In this document: piece after piece, positions 8,273 through 14,386 of the stretch
Position numbering within the stretch: position 1 is the first letter of the stretch
Layout: each line of letters opens with the position of its first letter
DNA from: Gemmataceae bacterium
GTDB taxonomy: Bacteria > Planctomycetota > Planctomycetia > Gemmatales > Gemmataceae
Assembly (NCBI GenBank): GCA_028288765.1
Contig: JAQGHQ010000013.1
Coordinates: 1-64,000 of the forward strand
Direction of reading: 5' to 3'
DNA length: 64,000 nt
Notes under the pieces: model-generated
The model's database searches: none
What the model saw: only the letters and a program-made list of their open reading frames with translations
What the model was told of the DNA's origin: nothing
Made by a program: the position numbers and the translations under genes

Positions 8273-9133
8273 TCACTCGTCCAGCATGACCTTCTTCGCC
8301 GGCTTCAGGTGGGCCTCGTCCAGCTTCCCGACCGACCACAGGAGCCCGCGGGTGATCAGGTCCAGATACCGGGCGTCGCCGACCGTGTCGTTGTTGTGCC
8401 CGAGGGTGGTCGCGAACACCCGGGTTTTCCCGTTATAAGTGTTGGTCCAGACGCACACGGCCTCGTCGGTCTTCGTCCCGCCCCCTTTGATCGGGTAGGT
8501 CTGCTTGCCCCGCGCGAGCGGCTGGGCCGTCTCCAACAGTTTGTCGGCCGAGTTGTTGTAAAGCTCCTCGTTGCCGGTCTTCCAGTCCTTGAACCCCTTG
8601 GTGATCGGGCTGTCCGGATCGGTGAACCCGATCTCGATCGGGGCCTGGGGGCCGTGCCCGGTGCTGGCGAGTCCGGTGAACTCGAACCACGGGGTCGCTT
8701 TCGGGAAGCCCTCGGTCCGGTACGAGTGCATCCCGCAGTGGGTGACGACCGCCGGCAGGCCGTCCCGGTGGGGCTTGAGGATGCGATCGACCACCTTCGG
8801 GTCCTTGACGTCGGAGCAGCACTCGTCGTGCAGCACCACGTCGAACCCCTTGGCCCAGTCCTCCTTCTCGTACCACGGGTTGAGGTGTTTGGTGCCGGTG
8901 TCGGGGTCGTAGGCGACCGCCCACTGGACGTTCGCGCGGGCGGAAACTCCCCTGGTCAGCAGCTCCTGCTGCTTCTTGTAATCGTGGCAGCACCCGCCGA
9001 GAACGAGCAGGGCCCGGACGGGTTTCGTCTCCTCTGCGGCCGGGGCCGGGCCGGTGTGGGCGAGGCCGATCAGGGCCGCGGTGAGGATCGCGAAGGCACA
9101 GGCGGTACGACGGGGGAACGCGGGTCTGGTCAT
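8273..9133 (-). CDS. ThuA-like domain exported protein
   Basis: This 286-residue protein starts at the ATG at 9133 and opens with a signal peptide (CAFAILTAALIGLAHTGPAPAA). The mature part has a ThuA / class-I-glutamine-amidotransferase-like fold: VRALLVLGGCCHDYKKQQELL, FDVVLHDECCSDVKDP, GLPAVVTHCGMHSYR and VFATTLGHNNDTVGDARYLDLITRGLLW. The HC following the strand and the GHNNDT loop are typical of planctomycete ThuA proteins, which usually sit with sugar-degradation genes. ThuA itself was named for trehalose utilisation, but the enzymatic activity of these exported versions is unclear. It lies upstream of the DUF1549 gene on the same strand, 133 bases away, so it may be separately transcribed. 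Confidence 0.85.
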   Translation of the reverse strand: MTRPAFPRRTACAFAILTAALIGLAHTGPAPAAEETKPVRALLVLGGCCHDYKKQQELLTRGVSARANVQWAVAYDPDTGTKHLNPWYEKEDWAKGFDVVLHDECCSDVKDPKVVDRILKPHRDGLPAVVTHCGMHSYRTEGFPKATPWFEFTGLASTGHGPQAPIEIGFTDPDSPITKGFKDWKTGNEELYNNSADKLLETAQPLARGKQTYPIKGGGTKTDEAVCVWTNTYNGKTRVFATTLGHNNDTVGDARYLDLITRGLLWSVGKLDEAHLKPAKKVMLDE

Positions 9134-9365
9134 CGGGGCTCCGTCGCCGGCGCGGCCGGCAGGGTGGGGAAAGGGACGGCCTCGGCGCTGAACAAGCTGA
9201 GCAGGCCGGTTCGCGGCATTATCCACAACGACCTCCCGCGCTGCCAGTCTCCAGCTCCGACCGCCTCTCGGTTTCGGTCCGGCTTCCCCTCGGCCCGCGG
9301 ATCGGGGAAAATCTCCTCTGTAAGTCTCCCCCATGGTCGTGGTATCTCTGTTACCCTCCCGCCCC

Positions 9366-9941
9366 ATGCACGATCCCGCCACCCAAGGGGCCACCGTGTT
9401 GACCACCGCCCCCACGTTCGAACAGCTTTATCTCGTTCTGCCCGAGTCCGGCGACCGACCCGCCGCGGCAGTCGTTCCCGCGGACGAGGTGCCCGAACCG
9501 TACCGCCAGCTGCTCGTCCACACCCATCACATGACGGTCACCGTGGAGAAGTACTACGGTAGTCCGGTGGACGTGAAGGTGCTGGCCTCCCGGCGGAACG
9601 GGAACGAGTACGCCCGCAAGATCCTCCTCGCCCTGCAGGACAACGGGAAGGTCGTGCAGTTTGGGCTGGTCCGGATCAACCTGGGCGTTTGCTCCGAGCC
9701 GGTCCGTAACGCGATCGTGGAGGGGAAAACCCCCCTCGGCCGGGTACTGATCCAGCACGACATGCTCCGCCGGATCGAGCCGACCGCCTTCCTGCGGGTT
9801 CGACTCAGCCCGACGATGGCGGAGTGGTTCGGGTCGGCACCCGGGGCCGAGACCTACGGCCGCCTCGGCGTGATCTACACCGGCGATCGCCCGGCGGTGG
9901 AGGTGCTGGAGATCCTGGCGCCTGTGTCGCAAAGGGAGTAA
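9366..9941 (+). CDS. Chorismate-lyase (UbiC/DUF98)-like protein
   Basis: This 191-residue protein has the layout of the UbiC-type fold: PYRQLLVHTHHMTVTVEKYYG, a central strand with EYARKILLAL, and TPLGRVLIQHDMLRRI near the C-terminus. The PLG-[RK]-[VI]-L motif is typical of UbiC and DUF98 members. UbiC converts chorismate to 4-hydroxybenzoate, but many family members of this length are uncharacterised, so the activity is not claimed. The ATG at 9366 is preferred over an in-frame upstream start; a GTG at 9393 is also possible. It is divergent from the ThuA gene, with 232 bases between. No quinone genes are nearby. Confidence 0.5.
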   Translation: MHDPATQGATVLTTAPTFEQLYLVLPESGDRPAAAVVPADEVPEPYRQLLVHTHHMTVTVEKYYGSPVDVKVLASRRNGNEYARKILLALQDNGKVVQFGLVRINLGVCSEPVRNAIVEGKTPLGRVLIQHDMLRRIEPTAFLRVRLSPTMAEWFGSAPGAETYGRLGVIYTGDRPAVEVLEILAPVSQRE

Positions 9942-10287
9942 CCACAGAGCCACACAGGACAGAGGGGAGAATGCTTGGTGGGTCGCCGAGGTATTCACCC
10001 CAACGAGCTAAATACCTACTCTTTTAACATTCAGATCATACAGACAAGTACACTTTTTGTTTGAGCTCTTCTGCTCCGCAATCTCAGTGACTACGTGGTT
10101 AACCGTTGTGTGGCTCGGTTGAAACCCTGGGTCGCTGGCTGGCGCCCTACCACGGAGGGCAGCCGCTACGATCCTGGTCCGGTCGGGGGCTGCCCTCCGT
10201 GGCAGCCCGAGCCATGCGAGCCTTTACAACAAAGCAGGAGGACGTCTCTCCCACAGCTAATCGGGTCCGGGCTTGGGTCGCTTCAGG
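9942..10287. repeat. Gene-free stretch with a 15-bp perfect inverted repeat
   Basis: No gene is seen here. Just after the preceding stop there is an ACCACAGAGCCACACAGGA-type stretch, related to a repeat word seen elsewhere in the window. CCACGGAGGGCAGCC (10150-10164) and its exact reverse complement GGCTGCCCTCCGTGG (10188-10202) form a 15-bp perfect stem around a 23-base loop. There is no T tract. It separates two convergent genes and may act as a structural or REP-type element. Confidence 0.7.
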
Positions 10288-10530
10288 TCACCGGGATTTG
10301 ACCCGGTCGGCGATGCGGTCGACCATCTCGCCTTCGTCCGGGAAGTTGCCGGTTTGAAGCTTGGAGTAGAGCAGATCTCCGTCGACCGTGACCTCAAAAC
10401 ACCCGCCGCCGGCGGGAATCAGCTTCAGCTCGTCAATCTTCTGCTTGAAACCGGACAGCAGCTTGGCCGTCAGACTGACGGCTTTTGGTTCGTAGTTTCA
10501 GACCGAACAGTACTTGAGTTCGACCTTCAT
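10288..10530 (-). CDS. SelW-like selenoprotein (Rdx family) with in-frame TGA as Sec
   Basis: Reading through one TGA gives 80 residues: MKVELKYCSVU, then NYEPKAVSL and so on. The TGA at 10498-10500 falls at position 11, the U of a CxxU motif (C8-S-V-U11). This is exactly where Rdx-family thioredoxin-like proteins (SelW, SelT, SelH, Rdx12) carry Sec or Cys. The rest matches the family: a KLIPAGGGCFEVTVDG segment (the GG-x-FEV turn, about 37-51) and LLYSKLQTGNFPDEGEMVDRI after it. The ATG at 10530 is chosen because GGAGG lies 6 bases upstream. A bacterial SECIS-like stem follows the TGA. A TACAAT -10-like box lies at 10576-10581. Probable thiol-redox role in the cytoplasm. selA is encoded at 20765-22195. 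Confidence 0.88.
10466..10482 (-). promoter_or_regulatory. Bacterial SECIS-like stem-loop
   Basis: In the mRNA sense it reads GCCGTCAGTCTGACGGC: a perfect 7-bp stem closed by the 3-base loop GTC. It begins 15 bases after the TGA, so the apical loop starts 22 bases downstream of it. Bacterial SECIS elements lie inside the coding sequence just after UGA, with the loop roughly 16-37 bases away and a G among the first two loop bases; both conditions are met. SelB would bind it to deliver Sec-tRNA(Sec). No folding program was run. Confidence 0.75.
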
Positions 10531-10592
10531 CGTCATCCTCCGTTGGGATCGGGCGGCGTATGCTTGCCCCCGGGTATTGTAGAGGAACGCAC

Positions 10593-10624
10593 AAAAGCCC
10601 GCGGGCAGTTGCCGCGGGCTTTTT
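10593..10624. terminator. Bidirectional intrinsic terminator
   Basis: AAAAGCCCGCGG (10593-10604), a 7-base loop, then CCGCGGGCTTTT (from 10612) form a 12-bp perfect stem with T runs on both strands. It lies just after the stop of the anti-sigma gene (minus strand) and ahead of the selenoprotein gene, so it should end the sigma/anti-sigma transcript. Confidence 0.85.
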
Positions 10625-10645
10625 ACGTGGGGAAGCGGGAGGGTG

Positions 10646-11446
10646 TCAGCCGGCCAGCGCGATCGGCCCGCCCTGCCCCCGGAGGAAGGGGGCCAACTCC
10701 GGGCCGGTGAACACGACCAGGTAGGTCACCCCGGGGGCCCGACTGGGGTATGGTTGAGCCTTGCAGTAGGATGATTGAGCTTCCGGCACGCCCTTCAGAT
10801 TGAACTGCGTGGACCGGAAGATGTATACCTTGGCGAACCCCGGGCCGTTCCGCTCGCGGAACCAGACCACCGGCACCTTCCGGCCCTGAACGTCTTCCCA
10901 GTGGTGAGACACGAGCAGGCCGAAGTCGAACGGCTCGGGCAGGTCGGCAGGCAGGTGTTCGGCCGCCAGCCACGCCCGCACGGTCGCCTCGTTCGTTTGT
11001 GCCGCCTGCGGGTCGGGGTTGCCTCCGCCTGCCCAGTTGACGCGCTGACCGTCGGCCATGAGGTTGCCGGCCAGGGTGTCACCCTTCATCGCGAGGTCAA
11101 GGGTGTCCGGGAGGGGGCGGGCGGCGGTAAAGACACCGATCCCGATCCCGACGGCCAGTAGCAACGACGCGGCGACCGAAGCCGCCTGGTAGACCTTCCG
11201 GCGGAGGAGGGCACCCTGGTGCGCGGAGACGGAGGCGACGAGCTTGTCGCGGAGCCCGTCCGGGATTGGAACGGCCCGCATCGTGATCCCGACGGCGGCA
11301 TCGAAAGAAGAGGCGAGTCGGGCATCAGCTGCGCAGTGGGGGCAGGTGGCGAGGTGGCGGTCGAGCGCGACCGCTTCATCCGGACCGAGGTCATCGGCCC
11401 TGGGACGGCGGAATCGCAGGTAGAACTGTGCGTCTTTACATTCCAT
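10646..11446 (-). CDS. Anti-sigma factor, zinc-finger type, membrane-anchored
   Basis: This 266-residue protein begins MECKDAQFYLRF. The ZAS-type motif is present: C3, then H31-x3-C35-x2-C38 in DRHLATCPHC. A single membrane segment runs at about 86-108 (YQAASVAASLLLAVGIGIGVF), followed by an extracytoplasmic domain of about 155 residues with no recognised fold. The ATG at 11446 overlaps the end of the sigma gene by 11 bases, so the two are translationally coupled. By analogy the N-terminus sequesters the cognate ECF sigma factor. The signal sensed by the outer domain is unknown. Confidence 0.88.
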   Translation of the reverse strand: MECKDAQFYLRFRRPRADDLGPDEAVALDRHLATCPHCAADARLASSFDAAVGITMRAVPIPDGLRDKLVASVSAHQGALLRRKVYQAASVAASLLLAVGIGIGVFTAARPLPDTLDLAMKGDTLAGNLMADGQRVNWAGGGNPDPQAAQTNEATVRAWLAAEHLPADLPEPFDFGLLVSHHWEDVQGRKVPVVWFRERNGPGFAKVYIFRSTQFNLKGVPEAQSSYCKAQPYPSRAPGVTYLVVFTGPELAPFLRGQGGPIALAG

Positions 11447-11984
11447 CGGTCGCCCTCCGGGGCCCGTCGCCCACGGCCGCGACGTTCTCGCCCGGTTCGG
11501 GCGGGACAAGTCGGGACCGCAGATACGCTTTGCCGCGGGCCAGCCGGGACATCACCGTTCCGATCGGCAAATTCATTTGCTCGGCGATGTCGCGGTAACT
11601 GAAGTCATCGAAATAATAGAGGATGATTGGCGTGCGGAACGCCTCATCCAGTTCATTCAGGGCCTGCTGAAGCCGGGCCGGCTCGATCTCGGGCAGCTCT
11701 TCCGCCGAGCGTTCCGGCAGGTCGCCGACGGCATCGAGCGGGACCACCCGGTGCCGCTTCTGGTCTCTGACGCGGTGCAGGTAAGCGTTCCGCAAAATCC
11801 GGTATAGCCAAGCCTTGGCTCGCTCCTGATCGCGAAGCTGAGGGAGTCGGGCCAGGGCCTTGCCGAAGGCTTCCTGGGTCAGATCCTCGGCATCGGCCGC
11901 GGTACCGGACAGCCGGTAGGCGTAACGGTAAAGGGCCTGATAATGGGTGTCGACCAGTTGGTGAAGCCCACTTGCGGAGCCCAT
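11436..11984 (-). CDS. ECF-type RNA polymerase sigma factor
   Basis: This 182-residue protein has region 2 in YQALYRYAYRLSGTAADAEDLTQEAF and AKAWLYRILRNAYLHRVR, and region 4 in LDEAFRTPIILYYFDDFSYRDIAEQMNLPIGTVMSRLARGKAYLR. It has no sigma 3 domain, as expected for ECF members. The ATG at 11984 is chosen over a longer in-frame start at 12116 because region 2 begins right after it and GAGGG lies just upstream. It is the first gene of an operon with its anti-sigma partner. A GGGAATAA word 41 bases upstream on the coding strand is also found in the opposite direction ahead of the lipoprotein genes, suggesting autoregulation. Confidence 0.93.
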   Translation of the reverse strand: MGSASGLHQLVDTHYQALYRYAYRLSGTAADAEDLTQEAFGKALARLPQLRDQERAKAWLYRILRNAYLHRVRDQKRHRVVPLDAVGDLPERSAEELPEIEPARLQQALNELDEAFRTPIILYYFDDFSYRDIAEQMNLPIGTVMSRLARGKAYLRSRLVPPEPGENVAAVGDGPRRATDGM

Positions 11985-12024
11985 TACGCCACCCTCAACA
12001 GTTCCGAACCCGAACCCGGGCAGT

Positions 12025-12032
12025 TTATTCCC
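12025..12032 (-). promoter_or_regulatory. Candidate ECF -35 element of the sigma operon
   Basis: GGGAATAA is read on the minus strand 41 bases before the sigma ATG. The same eight bases occur on the plus strand at 12278-12285 in the same intergenic region. GGAATAA-type -35 boxes are used by some ECF sigma factors. The matching -10 region (around 12002-12010) is not conserved with the other copy, so the call is tentative. Confidence 0.3.
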
Positions 12033-12277
12033 TAGATTCTTCGTCGGGTTCACCCGGACCTTCACCAGACACGACGCCCGAAGTTCACCAATCCAGCCGA
12101 ATTGACACGAAGGCACCGGGCCACACTCGCGCTCATCTCACCGAAGAAATGATTTAGTCAACACTTGCAGGTCAGACGAGTCCACTTCCCGGGATACGGT
12201 CGCCTCCGATGGTCGTGTTCATCGGGTCGCGGCAAACACGATACGGGAAGGAAGTTGAGGGAAATGATTTTTTTCCG

Positions 12278-12307
12278 GGAATAACTCCCCAGGGTCTGTA
12301 TCTATCC
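12278..12307 (+). promoter_or_regulatory. Candidate ECF promoter ahead of the lipoprotein genes
   Basis: GGGAATAA (12278-12285) is followed 13 bases later by TATCTATCC (12299-12307). The arrangement resembles ECF promoters with a GGAATAA -35 and a TCTATC-like -10. It would leave a 5' untranslated region of about 150 bases before the ATG at 12465. The rest of the 480-base gap 11985-12464 shows no gene. Confidence 0.35.
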
Positions 12308-12464
12308 AAACGTGGGTGAAAGTCCGCTGCCGGATTTCGTCGGTCTCCACCCCCGACCGCTTGCTTGCGGAAGGGAAGAGCCGGGGGATCTAGCGGGTCT
12401 GAAACCACAATAGTTTCTCTGGATGTTTCGCGTTTGCCCCCTACGTTATCGAGGAGTGCCTCCG

Positions 12465-12572
12465 ATGAAGCGGATCCTGGTCGCTCTGGTTCTGGCTCTG
12501 AGCGTCGCGACGGTTGTTGGCTGCGGCAGCGGCAGCAGCACCACCAAGACCGAGTCCACCAAGACCAAGTAA
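12465..12572 (+). CDS. Small lipoprotein, 35 residues
   Basis: The ORF starts MKRILVALVLALSVATVVGC: two basic residues, a hydrophobic stretch and a VVGC lipobox with Cys at position 20. The mature peptide is a short Ser/Thr/Lys tail (GSGSSTTKTESTKTK) of 16 residues counting the Cys. A GAGGAG-type ribosome site lies 8-12 bases upstream and a strong terminator follows at 12596. This makes it a complete transcription unit despite its size. No homologue is recognised. It faces away from the sigma/anti-sigma operon and may belong to its regulon. Confidence 0.65.
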   Translation: MKRILVALVLALSVATVVGCGSGSSTTKTESTKTK

Positions 12573-12595
12573 GTCGCGGTTAGCGCTTCTTCCGG

Positions 12596-12620
12596 AGCCG
12601 ACCGCATTTTGCGGTCGGCT
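12596..12620 (+). terminator. Intrinsic terminator after the first lipoprotein gene
   Basis: AGCCGACCGCA and TGCGGTCGGCT pair perfectly over 11 bases around a 3-base loop, and a TTTT run follows at 12627-12630. It lies 23 bases after the stop at 12572. Confidence 0.75.
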
Positions 12621-12660
12621 CTGTGCTTTTCCGGGAGAATCGTTCCGCCAGAGGTGGGTT

Positions 12661-12792
12661 GTGCGAAAGATTCGCTTGCGTGTGGCGTGTGTCGCGGTCG
12701 TTCTCTGCAGCCTCACGGCCGGTTGCGGCGGGGCGAAGGAGAAGGGCAAGAACCAGGATTTCGACCGCCCGAAGCCGACCGAGAAAAAGTAA
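12661..12792 (+). CDS. Second small lipoprotein, 43 residues
   Basis: The GTG at 12661 has AGAGG a few bases upstream. The peptide has a basic start (RKIRLR), a hydrophobic segment (VACVAVVLCSLTAGC) and a canonical LTAGC lipobox. The mature part GGAKEKGKNQDFDRPKPTEKK is charged and rich in lysine, without a fold I recognise. It lies downstream of the first lipoprotein gene, beyond the terminator at 12596. The two share size, a lipobox and a Lys/Thr-rich tail but little other sequence. Its 3' neighbour is convergent. Confidence 0.6.
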   Translation: MRKIRLRVACVAVVLCSLTAGCGGAKEKGKNQDFDRPKPTEKK

Positions 12793-12882
12793 CACTTCCA
12801 TCGGCCATTGCCGTCACAGTGGGGTGTGCTCCTCCAAGCCAACACGACTCCCCGGCGGATTGCGGCCGGATCTCTGTTCCCG

Positions 12883-13971
12883 TCACCGCCCTTCCCCTTC
12901 CGCACTGCCTTCGTCCCGCTGATAGATCGGGAGATACCGGTACTCGACCGTGAGTGACAGGACGGCCATGGCGGTGCCGTAGGCGGGGCCGTATTCCTGG
13001 TCGTCGAAGCCCTTCCCGTACCAGGCCCCATTAGCCCGTGGTGGGTTCATTTCGAGCAGGAGCTCGTGTAGCCTCCTGCGATACTGCTCCCAGTAATTAT
13101 CGCCGAGCTGGAACATGGCCTGAGAGGTGTAGTAGATGCCATAGAAGAAGTGCGGTTTGGCGAGGTCCGTTGGGTTCCGGAGCAGATACCCCCCCGCCCG
13201 TAGCACCTCATGTGACTTGTGAAACTCTTTCCCCGAGAGCTCGAGAGCAAGGACGCCGGTCCCGGTGCAGGCGGGGGTCATGTTCCCCCCTATGGTGTAT
13301 GCGAACCCGCCACCTTTCGGGTCGTGACACCGGCGGATGTACTCGACCGCGAGCTTGATTCGCTCCCGGGGGACGTCGCACCCCAGGTCTCGGGCGGCAC
13401 GCAGGGCCATGAGCTGCCACCCGCTCACGCTCAGGTCCGCGTCGAACCCGGTCACCTGATACCTCCACCCGCCGGCGTCTCGGCCGTCGTCGCGCTGGGC
13501 TTTCAGGATCACCTTCACCGCCCGCTCTACCCGGTCTTTCAGTTCGGCGGCCGATTTCCCGTCGGTCATCCCGGCGACTTCGGCAAGCATCAGGGTACAA
13601 ATGCCGTGGGAGTATACCTCCGTGTACCCGGCGTCAGACCTGGCGAAGAGTCCGTTCCGCTGCTGCGCGTCCATGACGAACCGCACCCCCCGGTCGACGA
13701 CCGGGCCGTACTTCCCTTCCCCGGGGACGTGCCCGGCCGAGAGGAACGCCAGGACGGCAAATGAGGTGAGCGCGGGGTGCCCGCCGGTGGTGCGGTTGTC
13801 GGCGAATTCGGGGGCCCAGCTGCCGTCTTTGCTCTGGGTCTTGGCGAGGTAGGCGAGCCCGCGGTCGACGGCGTCTTCGTACCGTTCGCGCGGGCGTTCT
13901 TTCCGCGGACCGGCTAGCAGAAGCGGGTCAGGAATGGCGACGAAAAGAAGGGCGAGCGGCAAGCGGAACAC
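12883..13971 (-). CDS. Exported squalene-cyclase/prenyltransferase-repeat protein
   Basis: This 362-residue protein has a short hydrophobic N-terminus (LPLALLFVAIPDPLLLAG). The rest consists of alpha/alpha-barrel repeats of the squalene-cyclase type: VDRGLAYLAKTQSKDGSWAP, FVMDAQQRNGLF, VKVILKAQRDDGRDAGGWRY, and GGGFAYTIGGNMTPACTGTGVLAL. The G-SW and GGWRY signatures are QW-motif-like. The catalytic DXDD of squalene-hopene cyclase is not seen in that form, although FDADLSVSGWQLMALRAA (about residue 174) holds the equivalent DAD helix. Exported planctomycete members are of unknown function; a terpene cyclase activity is not claimed. A leader with a short ORF and a terminator lies upstream. Confidence 0.75.
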   Translation of the reverse strand: MFRLPLALLFVAIPDPLLLAGPRKERPRERYEDAVDRGLAYLAKTQSKDGSWAPEFADNRTTGGHPALTSFAVLAFLSAGHVPGEGKYGPVVDRGVRFVMDAQQRNGLFARSDAGYTEVYSHGICTLMLAEVAGMTDGKSAAELKDRVERAVKVILKAQRDDGRDAGGWRYQVTGFDADLSVSGWQLMALRAARDLGCDVPRERIKLAVEYIRRCHDPKGGGFAYTIGGNMTPACTGTGVLALELSGKEFHKSHEVLRAGGYLLRNPTDLAKPHFFYGIYYTSQAMFQLGDNYWEQYRRRLHELLLEMNPPRANGAWYGKGFDDQEYGPAYGTAMAVLSLTVEYRYLPIYQRDEGSAEGEGR

Positions 13972-14043
13972 GGGAGCCTTTCACGACGGCCCGGCGAAAG
14001 CTGGGAGCGGGAATGACCCACAGGTTACCTGCAACAAGACAGC

Positions 14044-14069
14044 AAACCCCCGGCACAGGCCCGGGGGTT
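14044..14069 (-). terminator. Terminator in the leader of the squalene-cyclase-repeat gene
   Basis: AACCCCCGG (14045-14053) and CCGGGGGTT (14061-14069) form a 9-bp perfect stem with a 7-base loop. On the minus strand it is followed by a weak T tract (GTTTGCTGTC). It lies 73 bases ahead of the start codon of the next minus-strand gene (13971), so it could terminate an upstream transcript or serve as an attenuator. Confidence 0.65.
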
Positions 14070-14080
14070 CTGATTGGGTA

Positions 14081-14126
14081 GCCGGCTTAACGGACCACCC
14101 GTTATGCGGCCGTTAGACCAGCCGGC
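14081..14126 (-). promoter_or_regulatory. Long hairpin upstream of the terminator
   Basis: GCCGGC at each end and an inner TTAACGG / CCGTTA pair form an interrupted stem across 46 bases, with an asymmetric bulge. It overlaps the 3' end of the short ORF at 14113-14157 and precedes the terminator, which is the spatial order expected of a pause or antiterminator element. Confidence 0.4.
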
Positions 14127-14157
14127 CCTCGAAATCCTGGTAACAACTACAACTCAC
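14113..14157 (-). CDS. 14-codon leader ORF with an extended Shine-Dalgarno sequence
   Basis: The ORF runs GTG to TAA and encodes 14 residues (VSCSCYQDFEGRLV). Its ribosome site is exceptional: AAGGAGGTGATCC, which pairs with 13 consecutive bases at the 3' end of 16S rRNA, ends 1 base before the GTG. Such a match is unlikely by chance. The ORF is followed by a hairpin and a terminator, then the squalene-cyclase-repeat gene. It may be a leader peptide, an orphan micropeptide, or part of an RNA whose sequence mimics a strong ribosome site. It contains two Cys codons close together. Function is not known. Confidence 0.4.
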   Translation of the reverse strand: MSCSCYQDFEGRLV

Positions 14158-14386
14158 AGGATCACCTCCTTTCAGCAGGACCACGCCCCGGGCGGTCCGC
14201 GTACCAGTGCGGGCCACCGTCGGCCTCTAGCCCGTCGCGCCACGGTCGCACGACATCCGATTCCGACACCCCACTATACGCAGCCCGGACCACGTCCGAA
14301 GCCCGAATTTCGGTAGATCGCACCAACTCACGAATGTTACCGCCACCCGCCGGACCGGCCTCCGGCTTCGGTCCGGCGGGGCCCCG

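Noticed and set aside
10288..10497. Treating the region as an ordinary, non-coding gap or a short gene starting after the TGA
   Set aside because: There is no start codon with a ribosome site after the TGA, and family similarity runs across the TGA with GGAGG upstream of the ATG at 10530.
12025..12307. Reading the long sigma ORF from 12116 as the true start
   Set aside because: The extra 44 residues have no sigma-like sequence, and GAGGG just precedes the ATG at 11984, where region 2 begins.
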